Of a stretch of 64,000 bases of DNA, positions 33,436 to 44,587 are shown piece by piece (within the stretch, counting starts at the first letter, position 1; the number at the start of each line of letters is the position of its first letter). Source of the DNA: Telmatactis stephensoni (Eukaryota > Cnidaria > Anthozoa > Actiniaria > Isophelliidae); NCBI GenBank assembly GCA_029948255.1, contig JALIZF010001405.1:124001-188000 (forward strand), given 5' to 3'. The translations under genes and the position numbers were made by a program. The notes beneath the pieces were generated by a model, which saw only the letters and a list, made by a program, of their open reading frames with translations, ran no database searches and had not been told where the DNA came from.

Positions 33436-35409
33436 GACAATCTGATAAGCTTAATACCTGTAAAAAACAAAAAGGCCAATTAATAATCAACAATCAGTGA
33501 CGTATTCATTCGGGACAGGAACTCCAAACTCATTAAGCACGCTCATGAAATTGTGTTACTCCCCCCTCCCCCCTCGAACAATGTTGTGTCGCGTTCTGAG
33601 CACCGTCCAACGACCCGGTCGATGCAGATTAGACCAACATTGCTCGGGTGGGGAAGGGGGAGGACTCAAACCATATAGAGTCCCATCTAAACACAGGCTT
33701 TATACGACTTTCTTATGGACTTCTATCCAACTACAAATATTGTCAAACAAACGGGTTAAATGTACCAAAAGATATGTCCATGATTGAAGATATATATCTT
33801 GTCGCTAAAAAGACAGAATAGAGTCCACTTGTTAAAAACAAAGTTGATTATTAGAAGTTGCCTTCTTTTCGCGGATGAGTGCAATACAAAAATTTTGCCA
33901 GGAGAAAAAAAGATACGATAAAATGCCCATCTTAATAACCAAGTCTGCGCTCCTTAATCATGCATTTGGGAAACTCTGGCGCGGGCTTCAAATGGAAGGA
34001 AAAATCCTGGAATATAGACAACCCAAACAACTAATAAAACATACAATTTTTTATTGAAGGAGCACTGAAATACCAATTCGATCTTTAGCTCCCTAGCATT
34101 GAGAAATTCTTGTCTCGTTAATCGCGTTCAGGCCAATTATCATCAATATACTAGGCCAAACTGAACAAACTGCCCACTTGAAAACGCGCCGTTCAGCGGG
34201 CGAAAATTGAATTTGACGGGCCAAATTCAGGAATTAGCTACTCGGGCCACAAATAAACAATATGCCCTCCAAAAGTCATGGTATTGTCCTATCATTTGTG
34301 TCCTGAAGCGAGTGATTTCTTATAGTGTCCAGCTAATTTGTACTGCAGAGTCAGTGTAAAACTTCTATTGAATCGGAGAGTTAGACAGCTACAGGAGGTC
34401 TGTCTGTACACGAACGAGCTCGGGTGGTGAAGTCAGTTACGTTTATCGAGCCCATACAAACTGATAATTCTGCACAAGAAGCAAATATAGCATTCTTTAC
34501 GTAATACGTATATACTCACACAACTAAGTTCCTAACTTTTGCCTTTTTGGCCTGATTTTATTATCAACGGAAGGAGCGACGATCAAATATTCAGGATTAT
34601 ATAAACTGTATAATTAATTTGAAATTTATAGCTACTATCGGACTGCTTTCGGACAGTTTCATCATTTTCGATCCAGTTATGGTTAGTTCATAGTGGAGAA
34701 TTTCAGACAGAGAAATCAGAACATCTGCATGGAATATTAAGTAAAGTTGATCGTTCTGCCAGACGAAACGGCCCTACTTCCGCCTTTATTTTCTCACACA
34801 AATCCGTGGTAGTTTTGTGTACCGATTAGCAGATAATAGCCAACGAAAACAACAAAGTGCGTTATCGCTAATGATAAAACCCATATGTATTGTAATGTAA
34901 TCGATGGCTTAAGTTATGAGAGCACATTCTTTCGGTTGCGCTTTCAAAATACTACAGCTCAAGGTCACACCGTATCAGTTGGTAATGTGCCTGATGCTTC
35001 ACTGAAACTGATTTTGTGTATAAAATTCAAGCAAATGGAATACTTTACCAGAAAGACAATGTTCTGTAGATTTCTCGATTGTTACAAAGCAAATTTATCT
35101 GTAAGAGGCTTAGTTACTAGTGACGGACTTCGACGCTGCAGTGAAACTCTATCCTTTATACGGCTAGTAGGAAACTTCTACAAATTCTCGGAAAAAAAGG
35201 TGTCACGTGAACGCCAGCTGATGAATTTAAAGAATCACCGTTAGTCAAAATACACTTCCATTTCGGTTTTGGAAATGCGTGAGTTATCACTTAGTTTGAT
35301 TATCTCTTCATATGATTGCAAGATAGAATACAAAAAAAATTGCCGATGAAAATTGTGAATTAATCAAGAACTTCTGAGACACTCGTGAAAGAGATAGCGA
35401 GCCTGTGTA

Positions 35410-35615
35410 GGGGTGCGTACTAGCCTCCTCCGCAGGCGTCTTGAATTTTTACGTATCTTGGGTTTCCTGTGTTGCTGGTAGAGAGGTACTAGGCGCTAGT
35501 TTAGAACGGTGAGTGTCCCCCTCTTCTCGAACAGGAAATTCCACAGGAATCCCACCGGAATCGCAAAGAGAATATTAGAGATGCCTGCGGAGGAGGCTAG
35601 GGTGCGTACGTACTC
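35410..35615. repeat. Foldback element
   Basis: GGGTGCGTACTAGCCTCCTCCGCAGGCGTCT at the left is mirrored by AGATGCCTGCGGAGGAGGCTAGGGTGCGTACG-type sequence at the right. Confidence 0.75.
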
Positions 35616-35639
35616 CCTCGTAAACTGTAAAGTACTAAT

Positions 35640-35972
35640 ATTTTATTAATAGCGTATAGGTTCATCTACATGAACGTTGGTCACCCAGGAAGCCGACGGT
35701 GCGCTCTTTACCGGCCCATCCTTTCCACCAGTGCTCTGTTTTAAGGATATTTAAAGCTAATTAAAGCTACTTTTACTTTTACTAGTTTCTACAACTTACA
35801 AATGGTTATGGGGAAGACCTGGACAGGAAATCCTTCCCTTACAAGCAGGCTACCCAATTTAAAACAAGTGAGGTGATCCGACTGGCAATTGAATTCAGAA
35901 CTCGGGGCGGTACCTCTCGCACCAGAAAGCTGCACACTACATATAAACCAACTGTGCTACACTTGCCTCTTT
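35640..35972 (-). mobile_element. tRNA-derived SINE copy
   Basis: On the minus strand a box A-like GTAGCACAGTTGGTTTATATG (about 35966-35946) and a box B-like CCGAGTTCTGAATTCAATTGCC precede the shared body TAGCTTTAATTAGCTTTAAATATCCTTAAAACAGAGCACTGGTGG. The body matches the copies near 42735, 48872 and 49311. Confidence 0.65.
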
Positions 35973-36231
35973 ATTTCATGAGTCGACTGAGTAAAATGCG
36001 TAAAATTTCGCCCACTGATAAGTCCCGCTCCTTAATTGCGGGTTTAGGCCTGTCGGACCTTTTTTGAAATATGTCTATATATCCCTTCCTCAAGGATCTG
36101 GGATCTCGGTGTAAAAACCTCAATTTTTTTCTTCTATTCCTGACACTTCATTTCGTTTGAATAAGTGCTTTGTTTTTTGCCCTTGTATAGATAAAGTTCA
36201 TGTACAATCATCGATTCAACATCAATTTTAG

Positions 36232-37044
36232 GGACCATTCATTTTTTATCAGGGAGAGGGGGGCGGTGGAAATATGGGGGGGGGGCATTCAAAAAAATCA
36301 GGCCTATAGAGGGGGGGCCACATGTAGAAGAATCAATGTCAAAAGGGGGGGCCATTCAAAAACATCATACCAATGAGCTTTTATCAGTTATTTTTAAGTA
36401 AGGGAAACAGAATAGAACATTTCTGAGTTACTACTTTACTGCCTATCGCTGAGCGGCTCGCGCTTCGCGCTCGCAAATTAAAATGTACTGATATTACAAA
36501 ATCCGAAACTAGTTATATATGCTAACTACTCATTTACTGAATCAGAAATGTAGTACTTTTGAGTTACTTTCATGCCTTACTTTGACGAGCGGCTCGCGCT
36601 TCGCGCTCGCATAATGTCGTTATTGTAAATGGTTTCTGAAAATGTTCTGCTTGCTCTCAGAAGAGCAAGAGCTTTATTCTTTACAGAAAATTGATCCACC
36701 CTGATTCCGAAACGAATCCCCATTCAGAATGCAGCCTACGGGCCTGTACGAAATAATCTGACATTAAAGTACATGGATTGCTAACGGGCCTGTACGAAAT
36801 AATCTGACATTAAAGTACATGGATTGCTAACATTTATACAACTGCAACAAACTTTTGATATCCTTTTAGGGATCATTCATTTATTATCAGGGAGGGAGGG
36901 GAGCGGTGGAATTTTTTTTGGGGGAGAGGGGGGGTCATTAAAAAAATCAGGCTTATAGAGGGGGGGCTAGTTTTTCTTGTATGGGCTCCTGCTGGAATTC
37001 CACCCCCCCCCCCTCCCTGATAAAAAATGAACGGTCCCTTATCT
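36232..37044. repeat. G-rich repeat pair with internal direct repeats
   Basis: AGGGACCATTCATTTTTTATCAGGGAGAGGGGGGCGGTGGAA at 36232 recurs at 36868 as AGGGATCATTCATTTATTATCAGGGAGG and is mirrored at 37000-37040 by CCACCCCCCCCCCTCCCTGATAAAAAATGAACGG. Between them GAGCGGCTCGCGCTTCGCGCTCGCA occurs twice (36451, 36588), and a 52-bp unit beginning ACGGGCCTGTACGAAATAATC occurs twice in tandem (36738, 36785). Confidence 0.8.
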
Positions 37045-37562
37045 AGATTTAACATTTTAGGTGCACAGTTTTACCTTTTTGGCTATTGTATAAATTCCAA
37101 AAAAAACAAAAAACATACATACATACATGATTGAGACTCCATCAACAGAGCTTTTCAGCTCAATTTACAAATCCTAACTAAATCATATAAATGATTTAGT
37201 GTAAAATAGTGACGTCAGTAATGGTTTTTAAACCGAGAATTAGCCAGAGATATCTTGGGGATTATTCACTCTTGAAAGCAAACTAGTACAAGCAATTACT
37301 AAGGCCATTTTATTTGCAAAAGTAGGCTAGTATTTATAGAATGGATTTATATAATTTCTTACGTCACATTTTTGCCATAAAATCCCTAATAAACACATTG
37401 GGTTCGGTATAATGGTAGATTATCTTACTTTACATAGTACTCAATGAATAAATCAAGGTTGCTTTGTTTTTCAAATTTGGGTTCTAAGATAAAATATCAG
37501 TTCCTTATCACTGATCCTCTGATGGTCTCTGACTAGAATACAAACAATAAAAGCTTGCAACA

Positions 37563-37650
37563 ACCTCGTTCCCAGGCTCTCCCTTCTCGCTTTTCCCCCC
37601 TGCCATTTTGAAAAAAAAAAAGCGAGAAGGGAGAGCCTGGGAACGAGGTT
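37563..37650. repeat. Perfect short hairpin
   Basis: ACCTCGTTCCCAGGCTCTCCCTTCTCGCTTTT is mirrored by AAAAAGCGAGAAGGGAGAGCCTGGGAACGAGGT with a loop of about 25 bp. Confidence 0.9.
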
Positions 37651-38711
37651 GAGCTTGCAAACATTATTTAGTACTTTACTAGTAGCACTAATATTTTATT
37701 TAACAATAGAAAGCAATAGAATTTGCATAATTAACACTAATTAGTACTAATATGTTGCACGCTTTTAGTGTTTGTTACTGCATGTTATGAACCTTTTATG
37801 CAGCAGTTTTCTCTTTATCAATCAAATCCTTTTTCTCGCTGTTAAAATACACAGACTCAGAGTTGCATCTATCCAGCAGGAGTAAGAAGAGAATTCTTGA
37901 CTTGCATGTGACATCATGGCAGCCACCTTGGATGAACTTCAACAAAAGATTTCTCATTAGCGTCACTTGTTTGTTCATCCAACATGGCTACCGCTCTATT
38001 GTCTTTTGAAATCCCAAAGGAATGGATGAAACCATCATAGCTAGCCCTCATAGCCACCACCAACTACATGGGAGATGGGTTAGCTACATAGGCCAGATTA
38101 CAGCATTATGGTGGAAGATAACACACAAGCTGAATACATAAATTCTACTGCATACATAAAACATAATGATCAGAAATGAAATATTTCTTTGACCAATAAG
38201 AACAACAAAGAGTTTGGTTGCAAATAACTAATAGAAATATTTCTACATAGAGTACTGATAAATTACACGCATATACCGATATATCCATGAAACAAGAATT
38301 ATTTATAAATATCTAACAATGTATAAAAAGAGTAGTTTTTGGAAGAGTGACGAAGGGGCTGCATTGTGCTCTAACAGTATCAGTGTGGTGTCTATAAAAA
38401 CATAATTTGAAACTTCTGTAAGCATGCTGTGACTGTGCAGCTTTCCCAGTCATAAATCTAATCCCTAATGACATACTAGTAGTTTGTACTATTTAATTGC
38501 TACAAAATGGATAATCATTATAGAGGTTTGTTTCATGGATATATTGATATAACCTAGTGATCACTCATAACACATCAATAATTAATAATTAATTAATAAT
38601 TATTACATTTACAAGAGAACATGAAACTCCATCATCCATGGTAAATCTTTTGCAAAGTTCAGCATTGATGGTGGAGATATAAATACATGAATGTATTACT
38701 TTTTCTGAGAT

Positions 38712-38864
38712 TGAGCAGATTTTGAATGAGCGTGAAATGGACCATACAGTGACGTGGCAGTGTCAATGCCATGTTGTCTATAAAACATTGGAAATTCCTG
38801 CCGTAACCTGTGCTGTGACCATTGTGGTGCCTTTTTCACAGTCATACAAAATCTACTCTATATA
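38712..38864. repeat. Dispersed CCGTGACCG repeat, copy 3
   Basis: Diverged copy: GAGCAGATTTTGAATGAGCGTGAAATGGACCATACAGTGACG, CTATAAAACATTGGAAATTCCTGCCGTAACC and TTTTTCACAGTCATACAAAATCTACTCT. Confidence 0.75.
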
Positions 38865-39237
38865 TAATGGTAATCAAATCACATACTAGAAATGATTTTT
38901 TCCAAGCAATAATTTTATTTCTAGTATGCAATTTTTAAATTAGCATTATATACATCCTTATCCACTAGATGGTTTAATTCACATTTCATTTTCTGTGATA
39001 TTTTTATCGACATGAAAACAATACTACAGATACCATTATCTGCTACAATACACTGAATCTGTTCATTCTTGTTAACATTGATAAAATCCATCTTTCGTTG
39101 TTCAGATGGAATAAGTAGTGTCTAGTCTTCCATTTGCCAGTCAATATATTAGTTGATGGTAAATCAATCAATGACATCTGCTGGCCAAAATGATATTTGA
39201 TAAACGTTCATGTATTCTAGAATTGTTCCTCTAATCT

Positions 39238-41965
39238 TTATATGTTGGATCTTCTTTCAGCAAAGAAATTTCTAAGTATGAAGACTTGCAAAATACCAAC
39301 AGTAATGATAAGTATTGATTCTCCAACAGACCAATATTGCACTCGTTCATTAAGGTTTTCTGACAGGTCTCGTCCCTGGGTTTCTCGTAGGCGGTGATGT
39401 GTCTGATAGTCAATAGCAATCTGAAGACAAACAGACAAAATAAGCTACTGGTATGCTATAAATCAAATATCAGAGTGTTCAGGAAGCTCTTAAGGCACCT
39501 TACCACACCAGCTTTACCAGTACCATACTTATTTTCAGTTTCCCAAGCACAAAATGTTAGTCACCTCAGGCATTTGGGCACTTTTTGAGTGCAGCCTTAT
39601 ATAATAATGAGCATAGAAATTGCTTTAAAGATTATCTCCCTGGCTCTTGATTGATCATTATTGTTGTAATGTTTGGCTTCTTTTATTTTCTGTTCGACAA
39701 AAATTCAAGTTGCTGAAAGTCAAAAAAAGCAGAAGCAAAACAGAGCAAGTTGTCAGTTCAAATGAGAGGCAAGCCAAAATTTGCACTCTTGACCTTTTTT
39801 TCTTCAATTCCAGTAACTTTTCCAGAACTGTAAATTTCTGTTATTAATCAGTTACAGCAAATTTGCTATTATTACCCTAGAGTATTTGAGATAAGCTCAG
39901 TAACTGGAAAAGCAATGCAACAAGACTAAATAAGACTAAATAAAATAAATTATTTGTTTATAGTGGAAGAGCATTTAGCTGTAAAGCTCATTTAGAGGCA
40001 CTCCACTGTACTAGCTCTCACATACGCACTACCACTGCATTCTAAATTCTATGCATACAACTCTTAGCTCACTAGCTTGTTTGTACAACTCCTGTCACAT
40101 GTAAAGTAATAGAGTGATTTAGCAAACGTGATGCAACGCGAAAACAGGTTGTTAGATGACGAATTTATCAAATTCGTTCGTTGTGTGACTACCGTGACAA
40201 CATCGTGACACCACTTTCACGATGCATTTTGATTGTTTTCATGTCATTGTTGACATCAATGGTCATTTCAAACAAAATTTGTCAGCATGCACGATGTCCT
40301 CTTTGACATCGTGTTGTGTTTGCTATATCACTCTAATGCCTTATCCAGGATCAATTGAATCCAGGACCACAGGTAACAGACTGGTGCTACTAACTCCAGG
40401 CCACCAATGAAACAACTGTACATACACCTTACCTTAAGATTCTCATGAATCGTAACACAAGCAGTTTCCATTTGTGTCAAAGCAGTGTGATGATCTCCAA
40501 TGTTTTTAGTTAAGGGAACTTCTTCACCAGCTTGAAAATCAAAGTAGACAGTCTTGTGTGTAAATGTTGAGAACTCATTACTAAAGCAGAACTTATAAGT
40601 GCCATCCTGGTCGGCTGTTACTGTGTGACTGTCATACTGTTTCTTTTGAACATTGTATATGGGTTTATCTGCTGGGTCATATAATGCTACATCTACGTCA
40701 TAATTACCACCAGTAATTACCTAGAGGAATAAATCATTTTAGTTATTATAATCATTATAAGGTAATGGGCGACTATCCATGTATGCCATTGAAGCTAAAA
40801 ATTTAAATAGCAGTGAGGCTAAGTTGGTTAGTATGTTACTTTCTAAGTGAGAGATCTGTAATTTAAACCAAGTAGCATCATACACTTGCTTTGATTTCTT
40901 TAATTCATGTAGGTTTAGTTTGGAATACCTGTAAAATGGAGGACTGGTGGATCTGAGGGAGGGAAGCGAAAGCTCGATTTACATGACATTGTTTTTCCTA
41001 AATCTTGACAAGCAGACTGTTTATTTTTGATAAAGCACCCTATCAGGCTAACATATTTTCTATTCACATGACGATAATTATGGGTGCTGTACCAAAAAAG
41101 TCCTTGCATCTAGAATTAGAAGTGCCATGCCATGAAAAGTCATGTAAATCAAGCTATAGCGCTACACACTTTGATTCACTGATTAGGCTTCAGTTGCACA
41201 AAGTGTGGACTATATGTTGAATTCCTTATCCAGTTGATAAACATATTGTAAAATGCCATCATTTTATCCACTGAATAACGATATGTCCAGTGGATAGTGC
41301 TATCCAGGCCACTCTTCATGTAAACAAAGAGCCAGAAGGTTAGCATTTTCAGTGGTATTGCACCTTTCAACTTGTCGATAACAATCTCTTTAAATTTCCC
41401 CCGTGTTTATCTATTGAAATTCTCCCACATGAATAAGAATTCTTCGATGTTAACTTTCCTAAGTAAAGTACCTGTAATTTTTTGTTACGTTAAAAAAATA
41501 TTTTTCAAAGGCTGAAGGATCTGTTAATAACAACTTGAATTTAATTTGTGTATTGCGGGCGAGTAAATACGTTTTACACGGCAAATGAATTTAATTTTCT
41601 CGGATGATAGAAAGGCAGTGTTTATTTGGAAACTGATCAAAAAATAAAAAATAAAAGCTGGTGGGAGCTGGTGATTTTTTGTAAATCATCTTTTGTTATG
41701 GTGCAAGAAATAACTGATAACTTTGCTTGTCACCGCTGCGATCCTAGCCGCGATGACCAGCCATTAAATTTTTTCATCTATCTTAGCATATAGCTTACCA
41801 ACTCACCTGGAATTCTAGTGTCACTTTAGTACCCTTTTTTACTTCTTCAAAAAAACACTGTCTAGCGTTGTCTTCTAGCTCTAAAGTCAACTCAGTACAA
41901 CTTACTAGCAGACCACTTATGGCTAAAAGCAGCAACGAAACTAAAATTTGACAATAAAAATTCAT
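39238..41965 (-). CDS. TMED7: p24 family cargo receptor, TMED7/gamma type
   Basis: Three exons in phase 0 throughout: 41807-41965, 40433-40720 and 39238-39420, giving 209 residues. Signal peptide ([18 protein letters not shown]), then a GOLD domain with [17 protein letters not shown] and [14 protein letters not shown], and the conserved [21 protein letters not shown] coiled-coil segment ([29 protein letters not shown]) follows, then one membrane helix ([15 protein letters not shown]). The cytoplasmic tail starts [11 protein letters not shown]: the FF pair and the RR are the COPII and COPI sorting signals of p24 proteins, although the tail is short. It acts in ER-Golgi cargo transport. The order and the gamma-type sequence match vertebrate TMED7 best, with TMED3 as the alternative. 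Confidence 0.92.
40111..40337. repeat. Foldback element in TMED7 intron
   Basis: TAGAGTGATTTAGCAAACGTGATGCAACGCG at the left is mirrored by GACATCGTGTTGTGTTTGCTATATCACTCTA at the right; inner TGACAACATCGTGACACC also pairs. A related fragment occurs near 12565-12612. Confidence 0.75.
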
Positions 41966-42075
41966 ACTAGATATAATGTTCTAAGATCCTACTAGAAATC
42001 TGGCCAAGAAATGTTGTCTGAATCAGGCAAAAAATATATTTTAAACCAAAGGAGTACCACTCAGAAACAATCAAT
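41966..42075. promoter_or_regulatory. Short divergent spacer upstream of TMED7
   Basis: Only 110 bp separate the TMED7 start codon (minus) from an ATG opening a plus-strand frame of 105 codons. If that frame is real this is a shared promoter; otherwise the TMED7 5' UTR and promoter extend through it. Confidence 0.3.
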
Positions 42076-42393
42076 ATGGCGGCTGACCAACGTGGCACAA
42101 AATTACCGGTGACGAAAAGGATTGTGGGTAGGACCCAGTTCATGCCGCGCAAGACAATTCAACTCGTGGATATGCGAAGAACACGATTATTGCCGCGCGT
42201 ATCCTCATACGACAGTTTTGAATTGGCCGTGAAACCTAATAGTTTTGTCTTGAAAATTATGCGTGCGCGTGAGCCACCGAGGTGTCTTTTAGGGGGAGGT
42301 TGGGTTTCAATAGGGAAGCTAGCTGGACCAATACTTGGGGTCTTGAGAAAAAGGATGTTAAAGCACATTGTCATCTCTCCACACTACAAATAA
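42076..42393 (+). CDS. Possible small basic protein, unknown function
   Basis: Open frame of 105 codons starting CAATATGGCGGCTGACC, a good Kozak context and typical of an animal first exon. The protein is strongly basic (KLPVTKRIVGRTQFMPRK region) with no recognised domain, signal peptide or membrane helix. GC content is a little higher than the surroundings. It could be the first exon of a plus-strand gene whose other exons I cannot see, or just CpG-rich promoter DNA of TMED7. Confidence 0.3.
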   Translation: MAADQRGTKLPVTKRIVGRTQFMPRKTIQLVDMRRTRLLPRVSSYDSFELAVKPNSFVLKIMRAREPPRCLLGGGWVSIGKLAGPILGVLRKRMLKHIVISPHYK

Positions 42394-42734
42394 ACCCTGC
42401 ATTTGAGAGGTGTAAAACAATTTTTAATCATGCTTCACAAAAGGAATAAGATGCTAACTGCTGATGTGTGGTTTGGCCTATTACACTGCAGGGATAACAA
42501 TAATAGTCCAGTTCCAAGATATGCTTCACCACACTTGCCACAAACAAAGAATTTTGGAAAGACAAGCTATATGTACCTCATTTCAAGTTATGGTGCTAAG
42601 TAAGAAAACCTATGAAGAGATGGTACACAAATTCAACAAAAATACAAGTAAAATACAATAATTCAGCATATTTTCCATATTGTAACAGTTGTTGTATACC
42701 TAGGTCTCTCATTCATATAAAATCTACTTCATAG

Positions 42735-42958
42735 GTGTAAAGTAAAGTAAAGTAAAGTGACCATATTTTACATCGATAACTCGTGACAGTGATTTGAGTA
42801 ACTGATAAACTTGAGGTCGATGGTGCACTCATTATTTTTACTCCCCTCTCTCAATCAGTGCTCCGTTTTAAGGATGTAAGATCAGGGGATCGAACTCTGG
42901 ACCTCTTGAACTGAAGGCCACGTACAAACCAACTGTGCCATCCTTGGTGTCGATGCCT
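42735..42958 (-). mobile_element. tRNA-derived SINE copy
   Basis: Minus strand: box A in GGATGGCACAGTTGGTTTGTACG, box B in CCAGAGTTCGATCCCC, then the body with CTTAAAACGGAGCACTGATTGAGAGAGGGGAGT, ending in (CTTTA)n near 42740. Confidence 0.75.
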
Positions 42959-43039
42959 CTACAAACAAACATTTCCCACAAGGTGCCAATCTATGTGGCT
43001 GTTATGTAGGTGGAGAAGCCTCAGTTATGCTTGAGATGA

Positions 43040-43395
43040 CAACAGGCCCTTTGCAGGACCTGGTCATGTGACACAAGACACAGAAATATCCAGCTCTTGT
43101 CACAAAATGGACTGCAACATCAGAAAGAGCACCTTCAAATGAGCATTTTTCACTGAGGCTTAGTATTTTTGGTTGTAATGACTCGGGCCAAGGATAGAGT
43201 TTTGCATTTTCAAAAAATCATAAATCATCTCCAATATACCAAAAAAGGCTCCAACTTGGTAGGCCTACTAATCTAAAGATGCTCTTTCTAAATATGTCAA
43301 CCACTTTGTCATGAGTTGATTTTTAATGTTCTGTTGTAAATATCTTAAATGTGTCACATGACCAGGTCTTGCAAAGGGTCTATTACTCTCACTTG
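43040..43395. repeat. Foldback element
   Basis: GGCCCTTTGCAGGACCTGGTCATGTGACAC is mirrored by GTGTCACATGACCAGGTCTTGCAAAGGGTC, and AAAGAGCACCTT in the left arm by AAGATGCTCTTT in the right. Confidence 0.75.
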
Positions 43396-44587
43396 AACCA
43401 GGGAGATGGGATCGATCAGAGGGAAGGTTTCACAAGTAAATTGACTTTTGTCTCTTGTTTTCTATACATTTGCACAATTAGCCTAAGTATCATGTTTTAA
43501 AGGGCAGGAAAAGGAGAAGGGGAGTGTTGCTATTTGTTGGCCCAATTTTTGATAACCTTTGATCAGAAAAGAAAGAAATCAGTCCAATAAGCTTTTTGCA
43601 TTATGACTGTTTCATACCTCTCTCTATACCACAATCCTTTTGGACGTTTTGGAGTATCTGTTGTTCATCAATTTAAGAATATGGTGTTTGTATTCTCCAG
43701 GGATATTTAAATTTGAATATGAAAGATCATCAAAGAGGATTCTGATATAGATAGAGGTATGGAACGTCACAAAGGTAAAGGCTTATTTGGTAAAATGTGT
43801 AGGGAGTTTAAAGATGTTTTCATACTGGGTCAATTTCTTGAAAGGAACCACAAATGATTTGGAGTTAATTAAACACAGTATGAACTCAATGTGAAGTCAA
43901 AAATTCCAGAGTATCCCATCATAGTATCATGAAATGGAGGTAGCTGTTGTTTCTGTAGTCACAACATATCCTGTTATTTTTCACTTCACAAAGGATTATC
44001 ACTTGAAATAAATTTACATTACAATGGATACACTTTCAATCAGTATTCAATATTTTTTTAAAAAGTATGACCTGTACAAAGTCTGATAATGAAAGACAGA
44101 GTTCTAAAATTTATCACTGTAATAATAATAATTATCATTTCATGGTCAGGAAAGTGATGTTCCTTAAGTTAAAGCACTAAAATATCTTACAAGTAAATCA
44201 TGTAGAAGTCTGATGTACTATATAGTTGTAAGTGCTAAGCATTTTGCAACTTAGTGAGGTGAATAATCTTCATTTCTGCACATTATTGTACATCATTGAT
44301 TCATCAGCTAGAACAAGGTTCCAAAACCTGAAGCCTTTAGATCAAGCAAGAACCACGATATTGATGTGGAATTTGTTGATCCTAATTTTGAAAATAAAAA
44401 TAGTATGATTGTGTGATCAAAGTAGCATTCTTGGTATGCTACACTTATAATGTGCAATGAAAAGCTCAAGCTGGCTTAGAGATGTATCACATACACTCTA
44501 CAAAATGTCCCCTTGACTGTGAAATATAATTATAATGCCATGATAAGTGGCACAGTCTTCTAGTGAGATATATTCATCATGTTTTCA
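43396..44587. other. No gene seen; 3' flank of the HDGF/LEDGF-type gene
   Basis: AT-rich sequence with no exon recognised. It must contain the 3' UTR of the minus-strand gene that stops at 44588. Confidence 0.4.

Larger units (their letters stand above)
33436..39237. other. 5.8 kb with no recognised gene; repeat-rich
   Basis: Between the otopetrin start and the TMED7-like stop. Open frames at 34885-35244 and 35873-36067 show no domain and overlap repeats. The region holds a SINE, several foldbacks, G-rich tracts and one CCGTGACCG repeat. The otopetrin promoter should lie just above 33435. Confidence 0.5.

Noticed and set aside
34885..35244. 119-codon plus-strand frame
   Set aside because: No domain, no splice partners, no codon or composition signal.
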